64,000 nucleotides of DNA, from NCBI RefSeq assembly GCF_021352225.1, contig NZ_JAAUVI010000006.1:1-64000 (forward strand). The letters run 5' to 3'. The notes beneath the pieces were generated by a model. That model did not search any database. It was not told the origin of the DNA and saw nothing but the letters and a program-made list of their open reading frames with translations. This document shows, in pieces, positions 25,074-33,216 of this stretch. The stretch's first letter is position 1. Each line of letters starts with the position of its first letter. The stretch is from Methylobacterium sp. C25 (GTDB taxonomy: Bacteria > Pseudomonadota > Alphaproteobacteria > Rhizobiales > Beijerinckiaceae). The translations under genes and the position numbers were made by a program.

Positions 25074-26402
25074 TCAGGCGCCCTGCTTGCTCAGGGTGCC
25101 CCGTGGCTCGCGGGCGTCAGCAAAGCGCTGGTTGACCACGAGGATCGTCGTGATCGCCCCGGCAAGCGCCATGCCTCCTAGGAAGTAGAGGCCGGCCTCG
25201 AAGCTGCCCGTCGCTTGGCGGACCCAGCCGACGATCGAGGGCGCGACGAAGCCGCCGAGATTGCCGATGCAGTTGATCACCGCGATGCCGGCCGCCGCGG
25301 CGCTGCCGGTGAGGAACAGCGAAGGCAGCGCCCAGAATGGGGCCTTGGCGCCATAGAGTCCGACCGCGGCGAGCGACATGAAGGCCACCGCCCAGAGCGA
25401 TCCCGTCAGGAAGCCCGCGCCGACCATGCCGATCGCGGTGAAGATCAGCGCCGTGACGAGCGTCAGCCGGCGGTCGTTGTACCGGTCCGAGACATAGCCG
25501 AAGACCAGGCCGCCGATCGTGCCGAATACGTAGGGCACCGCGGTCATCAGGCCGGACTGCATGTCTGTGAGGCCAGTGCTCTTCAGGATCTGCGGGAGGA
25601 AGAAGGCCAGACCCAGATTGGCGCCCGTATTGGCGAAGTAGATGAAGGATAAAGCCGCCATGCGCGGATCGGTGAAAGCAGTCTTGAGGCTGCTGCCATG
25701 GGTCGCCGCCACGCTCCGCTTCTCCTCATCGAGGATCGATTGCAGTTTGTCGCGGTCGGCCGGAGCGAGCCAGGTGGCGTCCTTCGGGCGATCCGGGATC
25801 ATGAACAGAAACAGGATGCCAAAGACGCTCGTCGGCAGGCCTTCGAGGATGAAGAGCCACTGCCAGCCCTTGAGCCCCATCAGGCCGTCGAGCTGGAGGA
25901 TCGCAGTCGAGAGCGGCGCACCGATGGCGAGCGAGACCGGGATCGCGACAGAGAAGGCGCCGAACATCCGGGCGCGGTATTCCTTCGGGAACCAGTAGGT
26001 CATGTAGAGGATGACGCCGGGGTAAAAACCGGCCTCCGCCGCGCCGAGCAGCAGGCGCATGGCGAGGAAGCTCTTCTCCCCCTGCACAAAGATCATCGCG
26101 GCCGAGATCAGGCCCCAGCTGATCATGATGCGCGCGATCCAGCGCCGCGCGCCGACCTTTTCCATAATCAGGTTGCTCGGCACTTCCGCGAAGAAGTAGC
26201 CGATGAAGAACACGCCGGCCCCAAAGCCGAACACCGCCGGTCCGATACCGAGATCGGCATTCATCTTCAACGCCGCGAAGCCGACGTTGATGCGGTCAAT
26301 ATAGGCCATGACGTAGCCGATGAAGAGCAGCGGCATCAGTCTGACGAAGGCTTGCTTGAAGATGCGGTCCAGACTCGCTTTCTCGATGTCGGCGTCGCCC
26401 AT
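25074..26402 (-). CDS. MFS transporter, anion:cation symporter (ACS) type, first copy
   Basis: A 442-residue major facilitator with the ACS-family N-terminal mark (GYVMAYIDRINVGFAALKMN) and the loop motif between helices 2 and 3 (AEVPSNLIMEKVGARRWIAR). Members import organic anions such as sugar acids, tartrate or phthalate with protons. ATG 26402 follows GGAGGACACC, a strong ribosome binding site; the longer frame at 26414 is less likely. It lies within the operon between the dehydratase and the lactonase, so a sugar acid is the probable substrate. Confidence 0.9.
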   Translation of the reverse strand: MGDADIEKASLDRIFKQAFVRLMPLLFIGYVMAYIDRINVGFAALKMNADLGIGPAVFGFGAGVFFIGYFFAEVPSNLIMEKVGARRWIARIMISWGLISAAMIFVQGEKSFLAMRLLLGAAEAGFYPGVILYMTYWFPKEYRARMFGAFSVAIPVSLAIGAPLSTAILQLDGLMGLKGWQWLFILEGLPTSVFGILFLFMIPDRPKDATWLAPADRDKLQSILDEEKRSVAATHGSSLKTAFTDPRMAALSFIYFANTGANLGLAFFLPQILKSTGLTDMQSGLMTAVPYVFGTIGGLVFGYVSDRYNDRRLTLVTALIFTAIGMVGAGFLTGSLWAVAFMSLAAVGLYGAKAPFWALPSLFLTGSAAAAGIAVINCIGNLGGFVAPSIVGWVRQATGSFEAGLYFLGGMALAGAITTILVVNQRFADAREPRGTLSKQGA

Positions 26403-26481
26403 GGTGTCCTCCAAGATCTTGTCGTTGTTTCTGTTTGGTCCGGCGGGATGGCGTCCCGCTCAAATCGAAAGGTCGTGCGCT

Positions 26482-27651
26482 TCACCCCGTCGTTGCGGAG
26501 AAAGCGATGGTGACCGGGCTCGGCGTCTTCACCGTCTGGCCGGTGGCATTGAGGGCGCCGCTGGACGGGTCGGCGCGAAGCTGCACGAGCGTGTCGCCCT
26601 GCTCGTTCGCCGCGTAGAAGAAGGCCTGCTCGGAATCGAAGGCGATGAAGCGCGGGTCGCGCCCCTGCGTCGGCTCCCAGCCTTTCGGGGCGAGCAGCCC
26701 GGTGGACGGATCGGCGGAAAAGATCGCCACGTCGTCGCTGCCCCGGTTCGAGCAGTAGACGGAGCGGCCATCCCGCGAGACGGCGATCTCGGCGGCGGTG
26801 CTGGCGCCGAAGAAGGTGCTCGGCAGCGTTGTGATCACCTGCCGGGGCTGGAGCTTTCCGCCCGCGGCATCCCAGCCATAGGTCGTGGCGGTGCTGTCGA
26901 GCTCGTTCAGCACCCAGGCGACGGGCAGCTTCGGGTGGAAGCCGAGATGGCGTGGTCCGGCGCCCGGACGGCTGTCGACCGATCCCGCTGGAGTCAGGCG
27001 GCCAGCGGCAGCGTCCCAGCCGAAGACGAAGACGCGGTCGAGGCCCTTGTCTGGCACGATCACGAAGCGGCCGGACGGGTCGAACACCACGTGATGCGGG
27101 TGGGAGGCTGTCTGCTCGACGCGGTGCGGACCGGGCGTGCCCTCCAGCGGGAGGAGTTGATGCTGGTCGCTCAGTCCTCCGTCTGGCCTGATGCCGAGCA
27201 CCGCGACGCTGCCGCTCGAATAATTCGCGACGATGAGGAAACGGTTCGACGGGTCGATGGCGAGGTGGACGCCGTTCTTGCCGCCCGTCGCCGCCCGGTT
27301 GAGGACGGTCAGCTTGCCGGTCGATGGGTCGACCGTGAAGGCGTCGGCATAGTCGAGATCGCCGTGGACGACGTAGAGGAAACGGCCGTCCCGACTGAGG
27401 ATCAGGAAGGACGGGTTGACGCTGTCGGGCACGCGCTGGGCGTGGGTCCAGGCGTCGGTCTGGGCGTCGATGGCGAAGACGTTGATGCCGTCGCCGCGCG
27501 CCTTGCGCTGCGCGGTGGTGAAGCAGCCGACATAGGCGAAGCGCGGCTTGCCTGTCGCACCCTCCGCGAAGGCCGCCGTTCCTGGCATGAGCGCGGCAAG
27601 CGCCGCCGCGCCTTCGAGCATCGTCCTGCGGCTGATCGTGCCCTGGGTCAT
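26482..27651 (-). CDS. Tat-exported beta-propeller lactonase (YbhE family)
   Basis: A 389-residue seven-bladed propeller of the 6-phosphogluconolactonase/YbhE type. A twin-arginine signal opens it (ISRRTMLEGAAALAALMPGT), so the enzyme should work in the periplasm, unlike the cytoplasmic sugar-phosphate enzyme. Repeats such as NRFLIVANYSSGSVAVLGI, GRFVIVPDKGLDRVFVFGWD and DGRSVYCSNRGSDDVAIF mark the blades. The role inferred is hydrolysis of a sugar-acid lactone, giving the acid that the adjacent MFS porters import. Related proteins can also be muconate-cycloisomerase-like or of unknown function. Confidence 0.85.
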   Translation of the reverse strand: MTQGTISRRTMLEGAAALAALMPGTAAFAEGATGKPRFAYVGCFTTAQRKARGDGINVFAIDAQTDAWTHAQRVPDSVNPSFLILSRDGRFLYVVHGDLDYADAFTVDPSTGKLTVLNRAATGGKNGVHLAIDPSNRFLIVANYSSGSVAVLGIRPDGGLSDQHQLLPLEGTPGPHRVEQTASHPHHVVFDPSGRFVIVPDKGLDRVFVFGWDAAAGRLTPAGSVDSRPGAGPRHLGFHPKLPVAWVLNELDSTATTYGWDAAGGKLQPRQVITTLPSTFFGASTAAEIAVSRDGRSVYCSNRGSDDVAIFSADPSTGLLAPKGWEPTQGRDPRFIAFDSEQAFFYAANEQGDTLVQLRADPSSGALNATGQTVKTPSPVTIAFSATTG

Positions 27652-27680
27652 GCTCGGTCTGCCTCCCGTGCCGGTGACAA

Positions 27681-29030
27681 TCAGGCGGTGGTCGGGCTGG
27701 CGGCCGGAAGAGCCCGATCAGCCTGAGGCGCCGCTTTTGGGGCGCCGCCGAAGGGCTCGATGGTTCCGACCACGAAGATGTAGTTGAGGGCGCCGAGGAT
27801 GCAGACGCCGCCGGCCAGCAGCAGCGGCCCGAGGAAGGAGCCGCCGGAGAGCCAGAGCATCAGGCCGGTGACGCTGGTGATGCCGACGCCCGCGAGGTTC
27901 GAGGCGAAGTTCTGGATGCCGCCGATCGAGGCGACATGGGCCTTCGAGGGCGCCACGTCGGCCGGCACGCACCAGATCACAGCCGCGGTGAAGGCGAGCG
28001 CGGCATAGGTGATCGAGAACAGGACCAGCATCAGCGCGATGCTGTCGGTGAAGGCCGCGAAGGCGATCACCGAGGAGGTCAGCATCCCGCCGGCGAGGCA
28101 GATCTTTCGCGAGGCGGTGAGCGAGAAGCCGCGATGAAAAAGATGGTCGGTCATCCAGCCGCCGAGCACGCTGCCGGGCAGGCTCATCAGGGCCGGGATC
28201 GCGCCGAGCGTGCCGAGCTGGCCCAGCGAAAAGCCCTTCGCGCTGACCAGGTAGGTCGGGAACCACGTGATGAAGAAGTACTTCACGAAGTTCATGCAGA
28301 AGAAGCCGATCATCATCCCCCACATCGTCCGGTACTTGAACAGGGACGACCACGGCACGTGCTCGGCGGGGGCCTTGTCGGTCTCGACGCCCTCACGGAG
28401 CGCGGCCAGCTGTTGCGGGGTGATGCTGCGGTCGTTCTCGGGCTCGCGGTAGATCAGCAGCCAGAGCGCCACCCAGACGAGGCCGAGGCCTCCGGTGACG
28501 TAGAACGACATCCGCCAGTCGAAAGCGTGGATCAGCCACGCGACCAGCGGCAGCGCGAGGGCGGTTCCGGCCTGCGGGCCGGCATCGAACAACCCGCTGG
28601 CGAGGCCGCGCTCGCGTTTCGGGAACCAGCCGTAGACGACCTTCACGCAGGCGGGGTTCGACCCGGCCTCGCCGATGCCGAGCATCATGCGCGAGCCGAA
28701 CATCGCCGCGACCGAATTGGCGAAGCCCGTGACGACAGTGAAGACCGACCACCAGGCGGCGGAGAGCGCGAGGCCGATCTTGGCGCCGATCTTGTCGGTG
28801 AACCAGCCGGCCGGGAGCTGGCCGAAGGCATAGGTCCAGAAGAAGGCGCCGAGGATGAGCCCCATCTCGCCGTCGTTGAAGCCGAGCTCCTTCTTGATGT
28901 GAGGAGCGGCGATGGCGAGGTTGATGCGGTCGATGTAGCTGATCCCGAGGATCAGGAAGCAGAGCAGGATCATCACCCAGCGGATCGCGGGCAGCTTGAC
29001 CGTATCTTTCGTGGTCTCGGTGATCGGCAT
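27681..29030 (-). CDS. MFS transporter, ACS type, second copy
   Basis: A 449-residue major facilitator: FLILGISYIDRINLAIAAPH, GQLPAGWFTDKIGAKIGLAL and the helix-4 region (RMMLGIGEAGSNPACVKVVY) match the ACS/glucarate-hexuronate branch. The start at ATG 29030 opens the protein as MPITETTKD; the open frame extends far upstream only because the neighbouring gene is also G+C-rich. No strong ribosome binding site is visible. It differs well from the first MFS of the operon, so two related substrates (for example acid and lactone, or two epimers) seem likely. Confidence 0.9.
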   Translation of the reverse strand: MPITETTKDTVKLPAIRWVMILLCFLILGISYIDRINLAIAAPHIKKELGFNDGEMGLILGAFFWTYAFGQLPAGWFTDKIGAKIGLALSAAWWSVFTVVTGFANSVAAMFGSRMMLGIGEAGSNPACVKVVYGWFPKRERGLASGLFDAGPQAGTALALPLVAWLIHAFDWRMSFYVTGGLGLVWVALWLLIYREPENDRSITPQQLAALREGVETDKAPAEHVPWSSLFKYRTMWGMMIGFFCMNFVKYFFITWFPTYLVSAKGFSLGQLGTLGAIPALMSLPGSVLGGWMTDHLFHRGFSLTASRKICLAGGMLTSSVIAFAAFTDSIALMLVLFSITYAALAFTAAVIWCVPADVAPSKAHVASIGGIQNFASNLAGVGITSVTGLMLWLSGGSFLGPLLLAGGVCILGALNYIFVVGTIEPFGGAPKAAPQADRALPAASPTTA

Positions 29031-29104
29031 GGTTTCGCGGGACTGTCTTCGTCGGGCTGTGCCCCCGGTGGCGGGGGATGGGTGAAGGAGCGCTGGCTCG
29101 GGCG

Positions 29105-29809
29105 TCAGGAGGCGGGTTCGAGCCCGCTCGCCCGGTAGGCCTCGGCCGCTTCCGGGGCGGTGAGGACGGAGAGGAAGCGGCGCGCTTCCTCGGGCGCCTT
29201 GGCCTCGCGCAGGATCGCCGCACAGAAGGTGGTCTCCTCCTGGGCGCCGTCCGGATAGGGGCCGACCACCTCGATGCCCGGCACGACCATCAGCTCGGAG
29301 ATCTGCTGGACGGCGATGTCGGCCTCGTCCGAGACGAGCTTCGTCGCGGTGAAGCCCTGGGGGATGATCGTCGCCTTGGCATTGACCGCATCGGCAATGC
29401 CGAGACGCGGCAACAGCCCGGCGAAGTAGATGCCGCTCGCGCCCGAGCGCGAATAGGCGACGGAGCGCGCGCCAGTCAGGGTGTCCTTGAAGGCCTCCAG
29501 CGTATCGATGCGCGGATGCGGCGCGCCGGCCTTGACTGCCACGCCGTAGCGCGAGCGGCAGACGTCGACCCGGCTTCCCGGAAGGATCAGCCCCTCGGCT
29601 TCCAGCGTATCCATGGCGCCGGAGAGCACCAGCACCACGTCCGGCCGCGCGCCCTCGGCGAGCTTGCCCTGGATGACCGTGGTCGGCCCCCACAGGATGT
29701 CGAGCCTGCCTCCTTCCGCCTCGAAGGCCGGGATCAGGCTCGCATCGAAGGCGCCCTTCACCACCAGCGCGAACATGGCCTGCACGGTCTTGGTCGTAGC
29801 CTCAGCCAT
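29105..29809 (-). CDS. Orphan periplasmic-binding-protein-like domain without signal peptide
   Basis: The 234-residue protein looks like the ModA-type extracellular solute-binding fold: GAFDASLIPAFEAEGG, GARPDVVLVLSGAMDTLEAE, SVAYSRSGASGIYFAGLLPR, EADIAVQQISELM. It starts MAEATTKTVQAMFALVVKG with no hydrophobic signal, and no ABC permease or ATPase is near, so it is unlikely to serve transport. A cytoplasmic ligand-binding role, or reuse of the fold as an isomerase or sensor, is possible. It lies between lldD and an MFS gene in the operon. Confidence 0.75.
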   Translation of the reverse strand: MAEATTKTVQAMFALVVKGAFDASLIPAFEAEGGRLDILWGPTTVIQGKLAEGARPDVVLVLSGAMDTLEAEGLILPGSRVDVCRSRYGVAVKAGAPHPRIDTLEAFKDTLTGARSVAYSRSGASGIYFAGLLPRLGIADAVNAKATIIPQGFTATKLVSDEADIAVQQISELMVVPGIEVVGPYPDGAQEETTFCAAILREAKAPEEARRFLSVLTAPEAAEAYRASGLEPAS

Positions 29810-29844
29810 GCTGCGATCCGCTCTCTGGATGATGGATGGGCCGC

Positions 29845-31182
29845 TCAGACACGGCGCTCGACCTTGCGAAGAATCTCGGGGCCGAGCTCGTCGAGCCGGT
29901 TGGCGCCGAGGAAGGCCATGTCGCGAAGGATCTCGTCCTTCAGGATGCCGATGGCGTGCGACACGCAGGGCGCTCCGCCGAGGGCCGCCGCGAACATGAA
30001 GGGGCGCCCGAGGAGCACGAAGTCGGCGCCGAGCGCCACGGCCTTGAGCACGTCGGTGCCCCGGCGGATGCCGCTGTCGACGATGACCTTCATCGATCCC
30101 TTGTTGGCGGCGATCTCGGGCAGCACGTCGAGGGGTGCTATGGCGTGGTCGAGCTGGCGCCCGCCATGGGTGGACAGGATCACGCCGTCCGCACCGCACG
30201 AGCGGGCGATCTCGACATCGGCCGGGTTGAGCAGACCCTTGACCAGCAGGTTGCCCTTCCAGCGGCGGCGGATCGCTTCGAGATTGGTCCAGGAGAGCTT
30301 GTCCCGCGCGATCGTGTTGCGCACCGCGCCCTGGGACATCATCGGCGGCCCGCGCTCGGCCTCGGTGTTCTCGAAATGCGGGACGCCGTGCTTGATGAAG
30401 GTCTGAGCCACCACGCCGAGCGCCCAGCGCGGATGCGTGACGCTCTGCCAGAGCACCTTCGGCGTAACCTTGATCGGCATCGAGAAGCCGCTGCGGGTGT
30501 TGTGCTCGCGGTTGCCGAGCGTCGGCGTGTCGGCAGTGACGACGAAGGTCTCGTAGCCGGTGCGCTCGACGCGATCGATCAGGCGGTCGATGCGGTTCTG
30601 GTCTCCCGGCAGGTAGCCCTGGTACCAGGCGTCGCGGTTCTGGGCGTGGACGTCCTCGAGCTTGATCAGCGACGACGCGCTCAGGATCATCGGGATGTTC
30701 GCCGCACCGGCAGCCTCGGCCAGAACGAGGTCGCCGCGATAGGCGATGAAGGCCGAGCCGCCGAGCGGGCCAATGCCGAAGGGCGCCGCGTAGATCTTGC
30801 CGAACAGCTCCGTCGCGCAGCTTCGCGCGGAGGTGTCGACCATCGCTCGCGGCAGGAAGGCGTAGTCGGAATAGGCGGCAGCGCTGCGGCGCATCGCCGT
30901 GCCGGTTTCGACGCCACCAGCGACGTATTGAAAGATCATGTGCGGCAAGCGCCGCTTGGCGTGCCGCTCGAAATCGTCGAGCGCCAGCAGGTCGCGGAAG
31001 GCGCGCGGCGTGGTGCTCGCGGCGCGCTTCAGGCTGGTGACGAGCGGCTCGGCCGGTTGGGCCGCGGCGGGCGTCTGGCCATCCGCCTTCACGGCGATGC
31101 CGGTATCCACGTCGATCGCGGCCGCATACTCGACCGGAGACGGTGCGTCGCGATCGGCATCTTGGCGCGCAAGCGCAGCCAT
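29845..31182 (-). CDS. lldD: FMN-dependent alpha-hydroxy-acid dehydrogenase/oxidase
   Basis: A 445-residue member of the L-lactate dehydrogenase/glycolate oxidase family. The core begins after an 80-residue leader rich in Ala. Landmarks are RRLPHMIFQYVAGGVETGTA, the FMN loop PIGPLGGS-like stretch (FGIGPLGGSAFIAYRGD), and the active-site His in STHGGRQLDHAIAP, then GIRRGTDVLKAVALGADFVLLGRP. It would oxidise a 2-hydroxy acid to the 2-keto acid, passing electrons to quinone or oxygen. As first gene of the LacI-controlled operon its substrate is more probably a sugar acid than lactate; the symbol gives the family only. Confidence 0.88.
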   Translation of the reverse strand: MAALARQDADRDAPSPVEYAAAIDVDTGIAVKADGQTPAAAQPAEPLVTSLKRAASTTPRAFRDLLALDDFERHAKRRLPHMIFQYVAGGVETGTAMRRSAAAYSDYAFLPRAMVDTSARSCATELFGKIYAAPFGIGPLGGSAFIAYRGDLVLAEAAGAANIPMILSASSLIKLEDVHAQNRDAWYQGYLPGDQNRIDRLIDRVERTGYETFVVTADTPTLGNREHNTRSGFSMPIKVTPKVLWQSVTHPRWALGVVAQTFIKHGVPHFENTEAERGPPMMSQGAVRNTIARDKLSWTNLEAIRRRWKGNLLVKGLLNPADVEIARSCGADGVILSTHGGRQLDHAIAPLDVLPEIAANKGSMKVIVDSGIRRGTDVLKAVALGADFVLLGRPFMFAAALGGAPCVSHAIGILKDEILRDMAFLGANRLDELGPEILRKVERRV

Positions 31183-31261
31183 CCCGTTCCTCCCGGCCGT
31201 GGGGCCCTGCGGTGTCTCCTGAGGCCTGGAAGCGTGCTCGCTGCCTGCCCGGGACGCCCTT

Positions 31262-31279
31262 CTTGAAAGCGATTACAAG
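31262..31279. promoter_or_regulatory. LacI operator candidate 1 (between lldD and lacI)
   Basis: CTTGAAAGCGATTACAAG is an imperfect palindrome of the form CTTGnAAnCGnTTnCAAG, with the CG centre typical of LacI-family sites. It lies 80 bases upstream of lldD and 126 bases upstream of lacI. A closely related site stands before the rightward operon. Confidence 0.75.
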
Positions 31280-31404
31280 TGACAGCGCGGGCAAGTCGAT
31301 GTCAATATATTTCTCCCGGCGCACCGAATCCGCCGGGTGGCTTGCGCGCTGCGCGAGTGAAATGTGAACTAGCGCGCCGCTTGGTCCGACGAGGTCTTCA
31401 GAGT

Positions 31405-32448
31405 GTGACGAAACCGCATATCAGCCAGGAGCCGTTGCGGTTTCCGGTGACGAAGGACGTCGCCGAGCGTGCCGGAGTGTCCACGGCCACCGTGTCGCGG
31501 GTCCTCAACGGCACCGCCCGTGTCCGAGCCGACAAGCACGAAGCCGTGATGAAGGCCGCCGAGGAGCTCGGCTTCGTCGCCAACGGCGCGGCCCGCGCCT
31601 TGTCGATGCGCCGTTTCATGGCGGTGGGCGCCGTCGTCCCGAACATCGAGAACGAGGCCTTCATCCGCCTTCTGTCGAGCTTCCAGGAGCGCCTTCGGCA
31701 GGAGGGTTACACGCTGATCGCGGCCAATTCCGGCTATGACATCGACAACGTGCTGCGCGAGGCGACCTTCCTGATCGAGCGCGGAATCGACGGGCTGATG
31801 CTCGTCGGCGACATCCACCATCCCCTGCTGCACGCGCGCATCGAGCGGCAGAAAATCCCAATGGTCCAGGCCTTTACGCTCTCGACCGAGCGCGCCTGCA
31901 TCGGTTTCGACAACGCCACCTCGGCGGCCCGCGCCGCCAATTACCTGCTCGATCTCGGCCATATCCGGATCGGCGTGATCTCCGGCCTGCGCAAGGACAA
32001 CGACCGTGGCGGCGCCCGCGTCGACGGCATCCGGAAGGCGCTGGCGGCGCGCGGCCTCACCATGCTGCCGGAGCACGACGTCGAGATTTCCTACGGCATC
32101 GGCGGCGGCCGCGACGGGTTCCGCCAGATGCTGGCCTCCGGCGTGGAACCGCCCACCGCGATCATCTGCGGCACCGACCAGATCGCCTTCGGCGCGATGA
32201 TCGAGGCGCGCTCGCGCGGGCTCGACATCCCCGGCGACCTCTCGGTCATCGGCCACAACGACTCGGATTTCGCAGCCTTCCTGTCCCCGCCGCTGACCAC
32301 GATCAACGTGCATTCCGCCGCCATCGGCCGCGCGGCGGGCGACCATCTCGTCGCCCGCATGGCCGGTCGGCCCTCCGTCCGGCTCACCGAGATCGACGCG
32401 GAGCTGATCGCCCGCGGCAGCACGGCCCCGCCGCGCCGGCGCACCTGA
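31405..32448 (+). CDS. LacI-family transcriptional regulator
   Basis: A 347-residue regulator. The helix-turn-helix and hinge are textbook: VTKDVAERAGVSTATVSRVL, then a hinge helix region (FVANGAARALSMRR). The sugar-binding domain follows (AVGAVVPNIENEAFIRLLSS, CGTDQIAFGAMIEARSRGLD, VIGHNDSDFAAFLSPPLTTI). GTG 31405 (VTKPHISQEP) is chosen as nearest start before the DNA-binding domain; the frame extends to 31279 without homology. It sits between two oppositely directed catabolic operons with matching operators, so it is the likely repressor of both. Confidence 0.9.
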   Translation: MTKPHISQEPLRFPVTKDVAERAGVSTATVSRVLNGTARVRADKHEAVMKAAEELGFVANGAARALSMRRFMAVGAVVPNIENEAFIRLLSSFQERLRQEGYTLIAANSGYDIDNVLREATFLIERGIDGLMLVGDIHHPLLHARIERQKIPMVQAFTLSTERACIGFDNATSAARAANYLLDLGHIRIGVISGLRKDNDRGGARVDGIRKALAARGLTMLPEHDVEISYGIGGGRDGFRQMLASGVEPPTAIICGTDQIAFGAMIEARSRGLDIPGDLSVIGHNDSDFAAFLSPPLTTINVHSAAIGRAAGDHLVARMAGRPSVRLTEIDAELIARGSTAPPRRRT

Positions 32449-32488
32449 TCCTCCAACGACGGGACAACCTGCGATATCTTGCGTATAG

Positions 32489-32506
32489 TCTGAAATCGCT
32501 TACAAG
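32489..32506. promoter_or_regulatory. LacI operator candidate 2 (before the rightward operon)
   Basis: TCTGAAATCGCTTACAAG shares 14 of 18 positions with the site at 31262-31279, including TGAAA-n-CG-n-TTACAAG. It ends 27 bases before the start of the racemase-like gene, a place where repressor binding would block transcription. Confidence 0.75.
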
Positions 32507-32533
32507 GTTGCCCGCTCTCAGAACGGTCCCGTC

Positions 32534-33214
32534 ATGGCTCCTCGTATCGTCCTCCTCCATGCGACCCCGGTCGCGATGCAGCCGATCCAGACGGCGATGG
32601 CCGAGAACTGGCCCGAGGCCGAGCCGATCAACCTTCTCGACGACGGCCTGTCGATCGACCGTGCCAAGGACGGCGACGGCCCGATCACGGAGGCGATGAT
32701 CGAGCGCTTCGTCGCCTTCGGCCGCTACGGCCACGCCCACGGCGCTGACGGCATCCTGATCACCTGCTCCGCCTTCGGCCCGGCCATCGAGCGCCTCGCG
32801 GACGTGCTGCCGATCCCGGTGGTGAAGCCGAACGAGGCGATGTTCGAGGGGGCCATCGCGAAAGGCGGCAAGGTCGGCATGCTCGCCACCTTCGGCCCCT
32901 CCGTCGGCACCATGACCGACGAGTTCGACGAGTTCGTCGCCGGCTCCGAGAAGAAGGCGAGCCTGCGCACCATCGTCGTGGAAGGCGCGATCGACCGCCT
33001 CCGCAAGGGCGACGCCGAGACCCATAACCGCCTCGTGGCGGAGCGCGCGCCGGACTTCGCCGATTGCGACGCGATCATGCTCGCGCATTTCTCGACCTCG
33101 CGCGCCGCCGAGGCCGTGCGCAAGGCGGTCTCGGTGCCGGTACTGACGGCGCCGCATGCCGCCGTCGACCGGATGCGTGCCCTGATCGAGGGCCGGGCGG
33201 GCGGCAGGGGCTGA
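32534..33214 (+). CDS. Asp/Glu/hydantoin racemase-superfamily protein with one catalytic cysteine
   Basis: This 226-residue protein has the Asp/Glu racemase fold: RIVLLHATPVAMQPIQTAM, ADGILITCSAFGPAIERLAD and KGGKVGMLATFGPSVGTM. The first catalytic Cys is in LITCSAFG. The second Cys, expected in the mirror domain, is missing; the corresponding strand reads AIMLAHFSTSRAAE. One-cysteine members include arylmalonate decarboxylase and some isomerases, so true racemisation is doubtful. It is the first gene of the rightward operon, overlapping nothing and two bases from the kinase start. Confidence 0.8.
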   Translation: MAPRIVLLHATPVAMQPIQTAMAENWPEAEPINLLDDGLSIDRAKDGDGPITEAMIERFVAFGRYGHAHGADGILITCSAFGPAIERLADVLPIPVVKPNEAMFEGAIAKGGKVGMLATFGPSVGTMTDEFDEFVAGSEKKASLRTIVVEGAIDRLRKGDAETHNRLVAERAPDFADCDAIMLAHFSTSRAAEAVRKAVSVPVLTAPHAAVDRMRALIEGRAGGRG

Positions 33215-33216
33215 CC

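Noticed and set aside
29845-31182. Assignment of the FMN enzyme as a true L-lactate dehydrogenase
   Set aside because: Family membership is clear, but its place at the head of a LacI-controlled sugar-acid operon argues against lactate as the physiological substrate; only the family is claimed.
29105-31324. 739-codon leftward frame joining the binding-protein gene to lldD
   Set aside because: Only its last 234 residues are protein-like (the binding-protein domain); the rest is an out-of-frame reading of lldD.
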